Shown: positions 26,650-35,169 of the stretch, piece by piece | Position numbering within the stretch: position 1 is the first letter of the stretch | How the letters are laid out: each line of letters opens with the position of its first letter | NCBI GenBank assembly: GCA_002479415.1 | Contig: DLMZ01000055.1 | Coordinates: 68,027 to 132,026 of the forward strand | DNA: 64,000 nt | Direction of reading: 5' to 3' | From: Firmicutes bacterium UBA7523 | GTDB taxonomy: Bacteria; Bacillota; Dethiobacteria; Dethiobacterales; Dethiobacteraceae | The notes under the pieces: generated by a model | What the model was told of the DNA's origin: nothing | The model's input: the letters and a program-made list of their open reading frames with translations, nothing else | The model's database searches: none | Position numbers and translations under genes: made by a program

Positions 26650-27744
26650 TTGGCGCGATTGAGGAAAAGTCAAAAAACAGAAAGAAAGCCTGCAAAAAAT
26701 ACGGCTGTATTATTGCTTTCCGTTATTATTGCTTTAATGATAAGCTATATTGTTTATTACTCAATTCTATATCCGCCTATGATTCAGACTGAGGAGATGT
26801 TTGATGACGAACTTTTTTTGCTAAAAGCCGGGTTTGACTACGAAGTGCAGGCGTCACAAAAAACATTACTGTGGCCGGCAGAAACCATTTTCCCTGCCGA
26901 TAGGCCCGTTTATTTTTATGCTACGGATCCTGTTTTAAAAGTTTTTACCTTCGCTGATTTTGTGCCTTTAAAGGAAGACGATTATAAGACAGAAATAGCG
27001 GTTCGGGCGTTTATAAGCACACTTAATCGTTCAAATAAAGAACTTTGGGCTGAAAACATCAGTCTTGATTTGCCTTCTGAGATAATAACGGGCGACTTTG
27101 TATATGAGCAATCCTTTTCTCTAAATATTGTTTCTTTAAGGCAAAGACTAATTGAAATAAAAGAGAACTTAAGCTTAAGGCAAGAGGGAACAGACATTAT
27201 AAGAATTGTTTTGGCTGTATCGGTAGCAGGGGAGGGCGGTGAACATCTCTTGCGGGAATATGAAGCCACCTTGTTGTGTACTTTGGACAGAGAAGGGTTT
27301 CATCTAACTCCTGCTGCAAAAAGGAGTTTTCAGGACAAGGCAGTTATCAAAGAAATTCAGCTAGGTGAAAGGCGTGCAACAATAAGGGAGGCGCTTGCTA
27401 ATCAGAGCTCTCTAATATTTATAACTATATTGTTTGTTGTTGCTTGGTGGTGCCTGATGTTTAGTGAAAAGTGTACTAAGCAATACAGCCCCTATAACCG
27501 TTTTAAAGAGTGGATTACTGAAGGGTATGTACCGCTGGAAGGAAGAACAGTAGTTTCGGTAAGCTCGTTGGAAGGGTTGGTGGATGTGGCCATCGATATG
27601 AATAAACGAGTTATTCGTAATCAAAGAGCAGTAGCTGCGGAAGAAACAGGTGGAAATCCCTCATTAATTGAGGAGTATTACGTCCTTGACGGAAATACAG
27701 TATATAGGCACAGGATTGTTAATAGGCTTGTTATTAGGAAATAG
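26650..27744 (+). CDS. DUF5305-like membrane protein of the SipW-type module
   Basis: 364 residues from TTG at 26650 (GAAGGAGGG upstream; the frame is open to 26620). Basic N terminus, membrane segment (VLLLSVIIALMISYIVYYSI), a long outside domain rich in beta strands, a second membrane segment (SLIFITILFVVAWWCLMF) and a cytoplasmic tail of about 95 residues. This two-span layout fits DUF5305 proteins that travel with ER-type signal peptidases in archaea. Function unknown; anchoring or assembly of the exported proteins is inference. Confidence 0.65.
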   Translation: MARLRKSQKTERKPAKNTAVLLLSVIIALMISYIVYYSILYPPMIQTEEMFDDELFLLKAGFDYEVQASQKTLLWPAETIFPADRPVYFYATDPVLKVFTFADFVPLKEDDYKTEIAVRAFISTLNRSNKELWAENISLDLPSEIITGDFVYEQSFSLNIVSLRQRLIEIKENLSLRQEGTDIIRIVLAVSVAGEGGEHLLREYEATLLCTLDREGFHLTPAAKRSFQDKAVIKEIQLGERRATIREALANQSSLIFITILFVVAWWCLMFSEKCTKQYSPYNRFKEWITEGYVPLEGRTVVSVSSLEGLVDVAIDMNKRVIRNQRAVAAEETGGNPSLIEEYYVLDGNTVYRHRIVNRLVIRK

Positions 27745-27771
27745 ATGCCACATTTGATTAACGTGTCTTAT

Positions 27772-27800
27772 TTGCATAAGAGTATTTTCTATAGTACAAT
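27772..27800 (+). promoter_or_regulatory. Promoter of the nfeD-floA operon
   Basis: TTGCAT (27772-27777), 17-base spacer, TACAAT (27795-27800). Confidence 0.6.
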
Positions 27801-27848
27801 TTAAAATATGGGTACGTTGCCTAATACCATGTTAGGGAGGAAATGCCG

Positions 27849-29156
27849 ATGAAAAATAGGAGATTTATTTTAATATTATTGTTAGTCATTTCTCTTTTGC
27901 CAACAGCAATTGGATCATCGGCAACGCCGCAGCCGTCGGTGTATGTTGTTCCCGTAAGCGGCCTGGTGGAAAAAGGACTCTACCGTTATCTGGAACGTGC
28001 ATTTGCTGAGGCGGCAGATGCCGGCGCTTCTGCAATTATTCTAGAACTTAATACTCCCGGAGGCACCCTTGATGCTGCTTTTGGTATTAGTGATTTAATT
28101 TTGGATTCACCTGTCCCTGTTTACGCATATGTTCGTCATAGTGCACTGTCTGCCGGCGCTTTTTTGGCATTGTCTTGCCGCCGTTTGTACATGGCACCGG
28201 GCAGTACTATTGGAGCCGCAGAAGTTAGGACATTGACAGGGGAAGAAATTGATGATGTAAAAACTCAATCTGCGTGGGAAGCTAAAATGAGGGCAGTTGC
28301 CATACAACAAGGCAAAGATCCGCAGGTAGCCGCCGCCATGGTGAACCGAGGAATTGAAATTGAGGGCGTTGTTGGCGAGGGCAGTTTATTAACGCTTACC
28401 GATGCGGAAGCTTTAGATCTGGGCTTTGCAGACGGAGTATATAATACCCGCAGCGATTTGCTGGTTGAGCTTGAGCTGTTAGGCGTTGAAGTAAGGACGG
28501 TGGCTACCAGCCCTGCAGAAACTTTGGCACGCTATATTACAAATCCTGTTGTCGCCACACTTTTAATTACTATTGGGCTGGCAGCTTTAGTGATTGAAGT
28601 AATGACTCCGGGCTTTGGTGTTGGCGGTGCTATTAGTATTTTAGCGTTTTCTCTCTTTTTTGGCGGACATGTTTTTGCAGGCCTCGCCGGAAAGGAAGTA
28701 ATTTTTCTCTTTGTCTTGGGGATTATATTGCTATTAGTGGAAGCGTTTATCCCTAATTTTGGCATTGTTGGCCTTACAGGGCTCACAGCAGTTATTGCTT
28801 CCGTTGTTCTTTCTGCGGCTACAACCGGGCAAGGGCTGCGCATAGTTGTGGCAGCCTTATTCTTAGCGTTAATAATTATTGTGATATCCTTACGCTTTTT
28901 AAAGCGAACGGGGCTTTGGTCACAAATTATCCTTCAATACGCGGAAACTAAGGACTTAGGGTACGTGGGCCCTGGAGATTCATCACATTTGGTGGGTTTG
29001 AGCGGCTTAACATTAACGCCTTTGCGGCCTGCGGGCATGGCTAAAATTGACGGCAAGCGGGTTGATGTAGTAAGTGAGGGGGGCTTTGTAGCCCAAGGAA
29101 CAGAGGTTAAAGTTGTTGGTGCTGAAGGAAGCCGTATAGTTGTCCGGCAGCTATAG
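27849..29156 (+). CDS. NfeD long-form membrane serine protease
   Basis: 435 residues from ATG at 27849 (AGGGAGG nine bases upstream; an ATG six bases earlier is too close). Signal sequence, ClpP-like domain with LELNTPGGTLDAA and catalytic Ser in SALSAGAFLALSC, lysine-containing WEAKMRA region, then about four membrane segments and a C-terminal OB-fold (GLSGLTLTPLRPAGMAKIDGKRVDVVSEG). It partners flotillin-like proteins in membrane microdomains. Equivalent to Bacillus YqeZ, next to floA as there. Confidence 0.92.
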   Translation: MKNRRFILILLLVISLLPTAIGSSATPQPSVYVVPVSGLVEKGLYRYLERAFAEAADAGASAIILELNTPGGTLDAAFGISDLILDSPVPVYAYVRHSALSAGAFLALSCRRLYMAPGSTIGAAEVRTLTGEEIDDVKTQSAWEAKMRAVAIQQGKDPQVAAAMVNRGIEIEGVVGEGSLLTLTDAEALDLGFADGVYNTRSDLLVELELLGVEVRTVATSPAETLARYITNPVVATLLITIGLAALVIEVMTPGFGVGGAISILAFSLFFGGHVFAGLAGKEVIFLFVLGIILLLVEAFIPNFGIVGLTGLTAVIASVVLSAATTGQGLRIVVAALFLALIIIVISLRFLKRTGLWSQIILQYAETKDLGYVGPGDSSHLVGLSGLTLTPLRPAGMAKIDGKRVDVVSEGGFVAQGTEVKVVGAEGSRIVVRQL

Positions 29157-29216
29157 TATAGTCGTAGACAATATGGTTTAATATTGTGGCTGCCAATAGA
29201 CAAAGGAGGTTCGTGA

Positions 29217-30209
29217 ATGTATTATATTGAGTTTTTAATTCTTGTTGGCTTAGTAATTTTAGGGTTGTCTTTACTTCTAAGTATCATTCCTATTGGTTTG
29301 TGGATTTCGGCGTTGGCTGCAGGTGTCAGAGTTAGCATTGTTACGTTGATTGGAATGCGTTTACGGCGTGTACCGCCGGCCAAAATTGTTAACCCCATGA
29401 TTAAGTCTACCAAAGCAGGGTTGGATTTAAGCGTAAATAAGCTGGAAGGTCATTTTTTAGCGGGCGGGAACGTGGATCGTGTCGTAAATGCTCTCATTGC
29501 TGCGCAGCGGGCCGGTATTGATTTAGGCTTTGAGCGGGCGGCGGCTATCGATTTGGCCGGGAGGGATGTGCTGCAAGCAGTGCAGGTTAGTGTAAATCCC
29601 CGTGTTATTGAAACGCCTACAGTGGCAGCAGTTGCCAAAAACGGCATTGAGGTTAAAGCGAAAGCTCGTGTGACTGTGAGAGCAAACATTGAAAGGCTAG
29701 TTGGCGGCGCCGGCGAAGAGACGATTATTGCTCGTGTTGGGGAAGGAATTGTTACCACCATAGGTTCTGCCGCCACTCACAAAGAAGTTTTGGAGAATCC
29801 CGATTTGATTTCCCGCACTGTGCTGAATAAGGGGCTTGATGCTGGTACTGCTTTTGAAATTCTTTCCATTGATATTGCCGACGTTGATGTGGGTAAAAAC
29901 ATTGGGGCTCAGTTGCAGACGGATCAGGCCGAAGCCGATAAACGTATTGCTCAAGCCAAGGCAGAGGAAAGACGCGCAATGGCAGTGGCTAAAGAGCAGG
30001 AGATGGTGGCTAGTGTTCAGGAAATGCGCGCCAAAGTAGTGGAGGCCGAGGCAGAAGTGCCGAAGGCGTTTGCGCAAGCTCTTCGCGACGGCAAATTAGG
30101 TGTGGTTGATTTTTATAATTTGCAGAATATAAAGGCCGATACACAGATGCGTGATTCTATAGGTAAAATGAGCAGCTTAAAAGAAGGCGAGGAAGGCCCT
30201 GGAAAGTAA
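29217..30209 (+). CDS. floA: Flotillin-like protein FloA
   Basis: 330 residues. Two membrane segments near the N terminus ([25 protein letters not shown]), a SPFH/PHB-like domain ([28 protein letters not shown]) and a coiled coil rich in Ala/Glu ([19 protein letters not shown]). It scaffolds membrane microdomains with NfeD. AAAGGAGG upstream. Bacillus orthologue YqfA sits at the same place. Confidence 0.95.
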   Translation: MYYIEFLILVGLVILGLSLLLSIIPIGLWISALAAGVRVSIVTLIGMRLRRVPPAKIVNPMIKSTKAGLDLSVNKLEGHFLAGGNVDRVVNALIAAQRAGIDLGFERAAAIDLAGRDVLQAVQVSVNPRVIETPTVAAVAKNGIEVKAKARVTVRANIERLVGGAGEETIIARVGEGIVTTIGSAATHKEVLENPDLISRTVLNKGLDAGTAFEILSIDIADVDVGKNIGAQLQTDQAEADKRIAQAKAEERRAMAVAKEQEMVASVQEMRAKVVEAEAEVPKAFAQALRDGKLGVVDFYNLQNIKADTQMRDSIGKMSSLKEGEEGPGK

Positions 30210-30222
30210 GGGGGAGTAGTAA

Positions 30223-30636
30223 GTGGAAAACCTGATAATTTTTGTTATCTTCATCATAGTTTCAGTAATTCGATCCCTTGGCAGCCGGGGGCAGGCCCCT
30301 ATGGCTCGGCCTATGCCTCCGGTTATGCCTCGCGGCGCCACATCAGTAAGGCCGCAACAAGCTCCTAAGCAGAAAAAGGTTGCTGTGCCGCGATACAGCG
30401 AGCACGAATTAGATTTGCTTGCTTCTTCTCACCGTTCAGTGACGGAGTTGCCTGCAAAGAAGGAGAGTTCGCCAAATAGGGATAAAGGTATTACGCAGCC
30501 TAAGATTTTTCAAAGTACGGAAACAAAGATACCACAAGAAGAAAAAACGCGTCAAAATCCGTTGGTTGCAGGGATAATTTATTCTGAAATCTTGGGGGCG
30601 CCCAGGGCAAGAAAGCCTTGGAGCCCGCGACACTAA
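30223..30636 (+). CDS. Single-span membrane protein downstream of floA
   Basis: 137 residues, GTG start behind GGGGGAG. One N-terminal membrane segment (LIIFVIFIIVSVIRSLG), a long Pro/Arg/Lys-rich, probably disordered region and a short conserved-looking C-terminal helix (LVAGIIYSEILGAPRARKP). No function known to me. It is 13 bases after floA, so probably part of the microdomain operon. Confidence 0.65.
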   Translation: MENLIIFVIFIIVSVIRSLGSRGQAPMARPMPPVMPRGATSVRPQQAPKQKKVAVPRYSEHELDLLASSHRSVTELPAKKESSPNRDKGITQPKIFQSTETKIPQEEKTRQNPLVAGIIYSEILGAPRARKPWSPRH

Positions 30637-30691
30637 TGTGTAGCGCAGTTTATAGTGGCTGGATTAGGATATACATCAAGGAGGATAAAAG

Positions 30692-31360
30692 GTGGCGGTT
30701 ACTGTAATGGGAGCAGTTCGTCAGAATAAACTGTTCGTAGGGAAAAAGGTACAAGTTAAAGGCCAGGATGCAGACTTAGAAACTGCGGCCGTAGTAGTTC
30801 AGTGTAATGCGGATACGCTAATGCTTGAGCTGTATGCTTCGGCCATTTATCCTCATGACAAGCTGAGAAACCAGGAAACGATGACGGTTAACTTTGTGGT
30901 TGCCGATGACGGACTTTATTCGTTTGAGGGATCCGTTATCAGCTATAACGATGCAGCGCAGATTCTTTATCTTGAGCAGGTTGCGCCGCTCAAAAGGGCG
31001 GAGCAGCGGAGTAGTTATCGGCTAAAAACTGCAAAGGTGATGCATATTTCCGTAAATGAGGAAGGTGGATCAGGGTTATCTGTTACATCTTGGCAGGAAG
31101 CGGGCTTGCTTGATATTTCCCGCAAAGGAGCCAGTATATTGTCACCCGTACCTGTTTCGGTTCAAGCCAGCGTAAATGTGCTTATTCCTCTTGCTGAAGT
31201 TGACTATACTTTGGAGACTAAAGCACAAGTTGTTCGCGAAAAAAAGGGCGAAGAGGGACAGATTATTTTAGGCACCATCTTCCCGGAGTTAACGCTGCTG
31301 GAAGAAGAAAGGATCCTGGATTACATTTTGAAGGTATGGCCTAATAATGACAAAAGCTGA
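30692..31360 (+). CDS. PilZ-domain cyclic-di-GMP effector, YcgR/YpfA-like
   Basis: 222 residues, GTG start behind AGGAGG. An N-terminal YcgR-like domain (residues 1-95) is followed by a PilZ domain with an Arg-containing linker (KRAEQRSSYR, normally RxxxR) and DISRKGASI (D/NxSxxG). These residues bind c-di-GMP in the family, where the protein commonly brakes flagellar motors or affects exopolysaccharide. No flagellar genes are nearby. Confidence 0.85.
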   Translation: MAVTVMGAVRQNKLFVGKKVQVKGQDADLETAAVVVQCNADTLMLELYASAIYPHDKLRNQETMTVNFVVADDGLYSFEGSVISYNDAAQILYLEQVAPLKRAEQRSSYRLKTAKVMHISVNEEGGSGLSVTSWQEAGLLDISRKGASILSPVPVSVQASVNVLIPLAEVDYTLETKAQVVREKKGEEGQIILGTIFPELTLLEEERILDYILKVWPNNDKS

Positions 31361-31367
31361 AGTAGTG

Positions 31368-32765
31368 CTAGTATATGAATGGCTCATAAACCATGGGAAT
31401 TCCCGTGGCTTTGGTGACTAATTCATTTAACGACATCAGATCGCTGCGGTTAACTTCTTGCAGACTGGTTTTCCCCAGCGCTTTTATTCCGTCGGCTATT
31501 TCTTGCTTGCAGGCCGTTAGGAAATTGTATAAAGCGTCAGCGGCTTCGCTGACGTTTAGTTTTTTGCTGAAATGACCTTCGTACCACACTACCTGGGTAG
31601 GCGGCTCAAAGGGCAACGCTTTTAGTGCCTGGTTGTGGGTCAGGGCGAATAAGGCTATGGCGCCGATATAGCAGGCGTCTGCGCCCAGCGCGCAAACTTT
31701 TAACATATCACCTGGTGTCCTGATTTTACCGGAGGCAATGAGGCTGACTTGGTTTTTAAAGTTTTTTTTCTCAAGCCAGTCTACGGTGCGGCTGATGGCG
31801 AAGAGCAGCGGGACGCCAAAATCGTCCTGAAGTATAGGGGCAGACGATTTTGAGGCCGCTTCTGCTCCTTCCATCACTATATAATCTATCCCTGCGTTGC
31901 ATACCCACTCTAAATCGGCCTCAAGGTGTTTACCCGCTGCCATTTTTATGCCAACGGGAATTCCCTCTCCGATATTTTTAAGTTTGTGCACCAGTTTTTC
32001 CAGGTGTTTTGGGTTTGGAACTTCAGGCTGACGGGAGTGGGCCACCACGTCTTTTCCTTTGGGGTATTTGTAAGCGTCTCTCAACTCTTTGTCCAGCTTG
32101 TTGGCTTTTAGAACGTGCCCCAACCCGGCCAGCGCTCCTTGACCAATCTGAATTTCAACGGCGTCACACTGGCCAATGATTTCCGGTGTTTTACCCCAAT
32201 CTCCCCGATTATACTGATAAATTAGCTGCTTAGCATGTTTTCGTTCACTAGAAAGGAAAGGCCCTTCGCCTGTGTTTGTGGCCGTGCCAGCTTTTGTCGC
32301 TCCTTGCGCTAAAGCAATTTTAGCTTTCTCGCTTAGCGCAACTCCGTAGGCCATTGGCGCGAGAATTACGGGGAAGTCAATGGAAAAAGGCTTTTTTGCT
32401 TGTTTGCCAATAGTTACCTTTGTGTCTATTTCAGTATCATACTCAGTTGGCATAATGTGCATCTGAGCAATAGAAAACATAAGGCTATCCAGCCCGGTGA
32501 ATTTTTTCGGTGAGCCCATGGGACGGTTAATTGTTTTTCCCTCGGTGGCACGTAAATTGGTTTCAATAACTGTTTGTACGCCGATGCGGCCGGTGGAGGT
32601 AATCAGCTCCCAGATATTTTCGTCATACAAATCCTCCATCAATATTTTCACTGCTCTGTCATGGGTTTTGTCAATTATTTTGCGCGTGACTAGCTTTGCT
32701 GTGAAAGTGCCTGCCAGTGCGGCTGCGCCCGTGGCTAGCGCTTTTTTAATTATTCTTTTATTCAT
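31368..32765 (-). CDS. FMN-binding glutamate-synthase-like protein
   Basis: 465 residues. A hydrophobic N terminus is followed by the FMN barrel of the glutamate synthase large-subunit family (ILAPMAYGVALSEKAKIALAQGATKAGTATNTGEG, GIKMAAG, DYIVMEGAEAA, LIASGKIRTPGDMLKVCALGADA). The amidotransferase and Fe-S domains of true GltB are absent, so glutamate synthesis is not proven; stand-alone forms have uncertain substrates. Monocistronic, minus strand, convergent with the PilZ gene. Confidence 0.82.
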   Translation of the reverse strand: MNKRIIKKALATGAAALAGTFTAKLVTRKIIDKTHDRAVKILMEDLYDENIWELITSTGRIGVQTVIETNLRATEGKTINRPMGSPKKFTGLDSLMFSIAQMHIMPTEYDTEIDTKVTIGKQAKKPFSIDFPVILAPMAYGVALSEKAKIALAQGATKAGTATNTGEGPFLSSERKHAKQLIYQYNRGDWGKTPEIIGQCDAVEIQIGQGALAGLGHVLKANKLDKELRDAYKYPKGKDVVAHSRQPEVPNPKHLEKLVHKLKNIGEGIPVGIKMAAGKHLEADLEWVCNAGIDYIVMEGAEAASKSSAPILQDDFGVPLLFAISRTVDWLEKKNFKNQVSLIASGKIRTPGDMLKVCALGADACYIGAIALFALTHNQALKALPFEPPTQVVWYEGHFSKKLNVSEAADALYNFLTACKQEIADGIKALGKTSLQEVNRSDLMSLNELVTKATGIPMVYEPFIY

Positions 32766-32956
32766 TAGTATCCTCCGTGCGTCGGCAGTTATTAAGCACT
32801 ATTAAGTTGCCCTATGTAAGTTGCTGTAAAGCAAGATATATTTGGAAAACAAAAGCATAAAATCCCACATGAACAAATTAGTAAGGATAAGGAAACAAAC
32901 TTAACATAATATTAAGATTATTTAACAGTTTGCTTTGCTGATAGATAATAGCAAGG

Positions 32957-32986
32957 TTGCTTGCCTGCCTCTTTTTACTCTATAAT
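32957..32986 (+). promoter_or_regulatory. Promoter of the LysM-SleB gene
   Basis: TTGCTT (32957-32962), 18-base spacer, TATAAT (32981-32986). A TTGACA further downstream has no partner -10. Confidence 0.5.
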
Positions 32987-33034
32987 GATTTTGGTTGACA
33001 TAATACAAAAGAGTATGAGAGGGAGGTACATACC

Positions 33035-33823
33035 TTGAAAAAGAAGCTGCAATTAATTATTGTTATTATGGTTCTTGTTTTGTTTGGACAAGCTGCCCAA
33101 GCTTCGGGAAGTTATGTGGTGCAGCGTGGAGACACGCTTTGGCTGATAGCGCAGCGCCATAATACCACTATGGGAGCGTTAATACAGGCCAATAGCTTGA
33201 GCAACCCTGATGTAATTGAAGTCGGTCAGGCGCTGGTTTTACCTGGCTCTGGCCTGCGGACTCATGTGGTGCGCCCCGGCGAGACAATGTGGCTAATATC
33301 AAGGCAATATGGTGTTACTGTGAATGAATTAAGCAGGCAGAACAATGTTGTTAATGTCAACATGTTATTTACGGGAACTACTTTGATTATTCCCGGCAAA
33401 GGAACAACCCCGGCCGCCCCGCCTGCGGCTGTCCCAGCCGTCAGCAGTCGTGCTTTCTCCGCAAGCGAATTAGATTTATTTGCTCGCATTGTTCATGCGG
33501 AATCTGCAGGAGAGCCATATATCGGACAAGTGGCTGTGGCTGCCACCATTTTAAACAGAATGGACAGCTCACGTTATCCCAACACTCTATCTGGAGTTGT
33601 TTACCAGATAGAAGGCGGCTACTATCAGTACAGTCCTGTTCTTGACGGACGCATTAATTTGCCTGCCAATGAAACCGCCAGAATGGCTGTGCGAGACGCA
33701 ATCAGCGGGCAAGATCCCTCCTTGGGGGCAACAGGGTTTTATAATCCCAGAAAAACTTCTAATGTATGGGTACGACAGCAGCCGGTGACTACAGTAATAG
33801 CTAATCATGTGTTTTTCAAATAA
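33035..33823 (+). CDS. Secreted LysM-SleB cell-wall hydrolase
   Basis: 262 residues, TTG start behind GAGGGAGGT. Signal peptide (LQLIIVIMVLVLFGQAAQAS), two LysM peptidoglycan-binding repeats (YVVQRGDTLWLIAQRHN..., HVVRPGETMWLISRQYG...), a Pro/Ala linker and a SleB/CwlJ hydrolase domain (LFARIVHAESAGEPYIGQVAVAATILNR-type start with catalytic Glu, ATGFYNP). The domain acts as a lytic transglycosylase on spore cortex in SleB; this protein may act in germination or wall turnover. Confidence 0.92.
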   Translation: MKKKLQLIIVIMVLVLFGQAAQASGSYVVQRGDTLWLIAQRHNTTMGALIQANSLSNPDVIEVGQALVLPGSGLRTHVVRPGETMWLISRQYGVTVNELSRQNNVVNVNMLFTGTTLIIPGKGTTPAAPPAAVPAVSSRAFSASELDLFARIVHAESAGEPYIGQVAVAATILNRMDSSRYPNTLSGVVYQIEGGYYQYSPVLDGRINLPANETARMAVRDAISGQDPSLGATGFYNPRKTSNVWVRQQPVTTVIANHVFFK

Positions 33824-33827
33824 TAAG

Positions 33828-33859
33828 AAAAGCGATTGCACTGAGCAATCGCTTTTTTT
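33828..33859 (+). terminator. Terminator after the SleB gene
   Basis: AAAGCGATTGC-ACTGA-GCAATCGCTTT followed by T-run. Confidence 0.9.
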
Positions 33860-33866
33860 ATTATTA

Positions 33867-33941
33867 TGGTGCGCCCGCAGGGATTCGAACCCCGACTTCA
33901 GGCTCCGGAGGCCTGCGTGATATCCCTTTCACCACGGGCGC
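33867..33941 (-). tRNA. tRNA-Arg (anticodon CCG)
   Basis: 75 bases including an encoded CCA end (TGG at 33867-33869 on plus). Acceptor GCGCCCG pairs with CGGGCGC; the anticodon stem CAGGC/GCCTG carries loop CTCCGGA, giving CCG, which reads Arg codon CGG; the T arm has GGTTCGAATCC. All arms fold without mismatch. Confidence 0.95.
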
Positions 33942-34053
33942 AATGCATAGAATATGATAACATCTTTATAGGGAAAAGTCAAACTGTTCTCTGTGGAGGA
34001 ATGTTAAAAGCGGGGAGTTTTTGGCATACTAAATAAAAAGCTTGGGAGAGTTT

Positions 34054-35169
34054 ATGTTAAGACCTAAAGTTCTTGCGGTAGTGCGTCCTTCTGAGGGAGG
34101 GATTCGCATTCATTTGAAAAATGTGCTGGAAAACTTGTCAGATGAATTTAGCTTTTGTGTGGCCTGCCCGCCTGAGATGGCTCGTGATTTTGCTGGGTTG
34201 CCGGCGGAAATTTTGCCTGTTGTCATTGAAAAAGGACTTAGCCCTGTTAATGACTTTACAGCTACATGCAGAATGGCAAGCAGGCTTGCGCGTGAAAGGT
34301 TTGACATGGTTCATGCTCACGGATTTAAAGCGGGGCTGGTTGGACGGATGGCAGCTAAGCTATGCCGTGTACCGTGTCTGGTTACCGTTCATAATGATTT
34401 TGCACACGCTAACGCATCAAACCTGCGTTCGCTTTATCTTTTTGCGGAAAGGCGGATGTCCAGGTGGACTGACCGGTATATTACGGTTTCAGCATGGTTG
34501 GCCGAAGAGCTTCAAGCTCTTTACGGCATTAAGCCCGAACAGATAACCGTGATTCCAAACGGCGTTGCCGTGTTGTCCCGCAATATACCGTTAGCGAAGG
34601 AGCTTCCCTTCCCCGATGAGATGCCTCTGGTTGGAACTGTGGCCAGATTAGCTCCGCAGAAAGGAGTGGAGTTTTTTATTCGTGCCGCTGCCAAATTACA
34701 ACATCAGTATCCTGGGATAGCTTTTGTTGTAGTAGGGGACGGTCCTTTACGCGGAGAGCTGGAAGCGCTGTCTGCTCAATTGGGCCTGAAAGAACGGCTT
34801 TGTTTTACCGGGTATCGCCAGGATGTATCGGCAATATTAAAACGTATGCAAATCTATGTCCAACCCTCTTTAAGTGAGGGACAGGGGATTACAGTTTTGG
34901 AAGCGATGTCGGCAGATTGCCCCATAGTTGCCAGTGCTGTGGGAGGGTTAAAGGAGCTTATTAGCCAAGGAGAAAACGGCTTATTGGTCGAGCCGGGAGA
35001 TGAGGAACAGTTGGCGAAAGCAATCAGCTTATTACTGGATGACAGCGAATATTCGAGGAGTTTGGCAGAACAGGGCGCTATTGCTGTAAAGGAGTATAAT
35101 ATGGGAAGTATGCTGGAAAAAACGAAGGATGCTTACTATAATGTGATAAAAGGCGGTAAATTAATTTGA
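34054..35169 (+). CDS. Glycosyltransferase family 4
   Basis: 371 residues from ATG at 34054 (GGGAGAG upstream; TTG at 34042 is less likely). GT-B fold: N-terminal RPSEGGIRIHLKNVLE and VHAHGFKAGLVGR, C-terminal TVARLAPQKGVEFFI and the donor-binding E-x7-E (SLSEGQGITVLEAMS). Retaining transferase using an NDP-sugar, acting at the cytoplasmic face, probably on an envelope lipid or polysaccharide. It overlaps the next gene by four bases, so the two likely act together. Confidence 0.9.
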   Translation: MLRPKVLAVVRPSEGGIRIHLKNVLENLSDEFSFCVACPPEMARDFAGLPAEILPVVIEKGLSPVNDFTATCRMASRLARERFDMVHAHGFKAGLVGRMAAKLCRVPCLVTVHNDFAHANASNLRSLYLFAERRMSRWTDRYITVSAWLAEELQALYGIKPEQITVIPNGVAVLSRNIPLAKELPFPDEMPLVGTVARLAPQKGVEFFIRAAAKLQHQYPGIAFVVVGDGPLRGELEALSAQLGLKERLCFTGYRQDVSAILKRMQIYVQPSLSEGQGITVLEAMSADCPIVASAVGGLKELISQGENGLLVEPGDEEQLAKAISLLLDDSEYSRSLAEQGAIAVKEYNMGSMLEKTKDAYYNVIKGGKLI

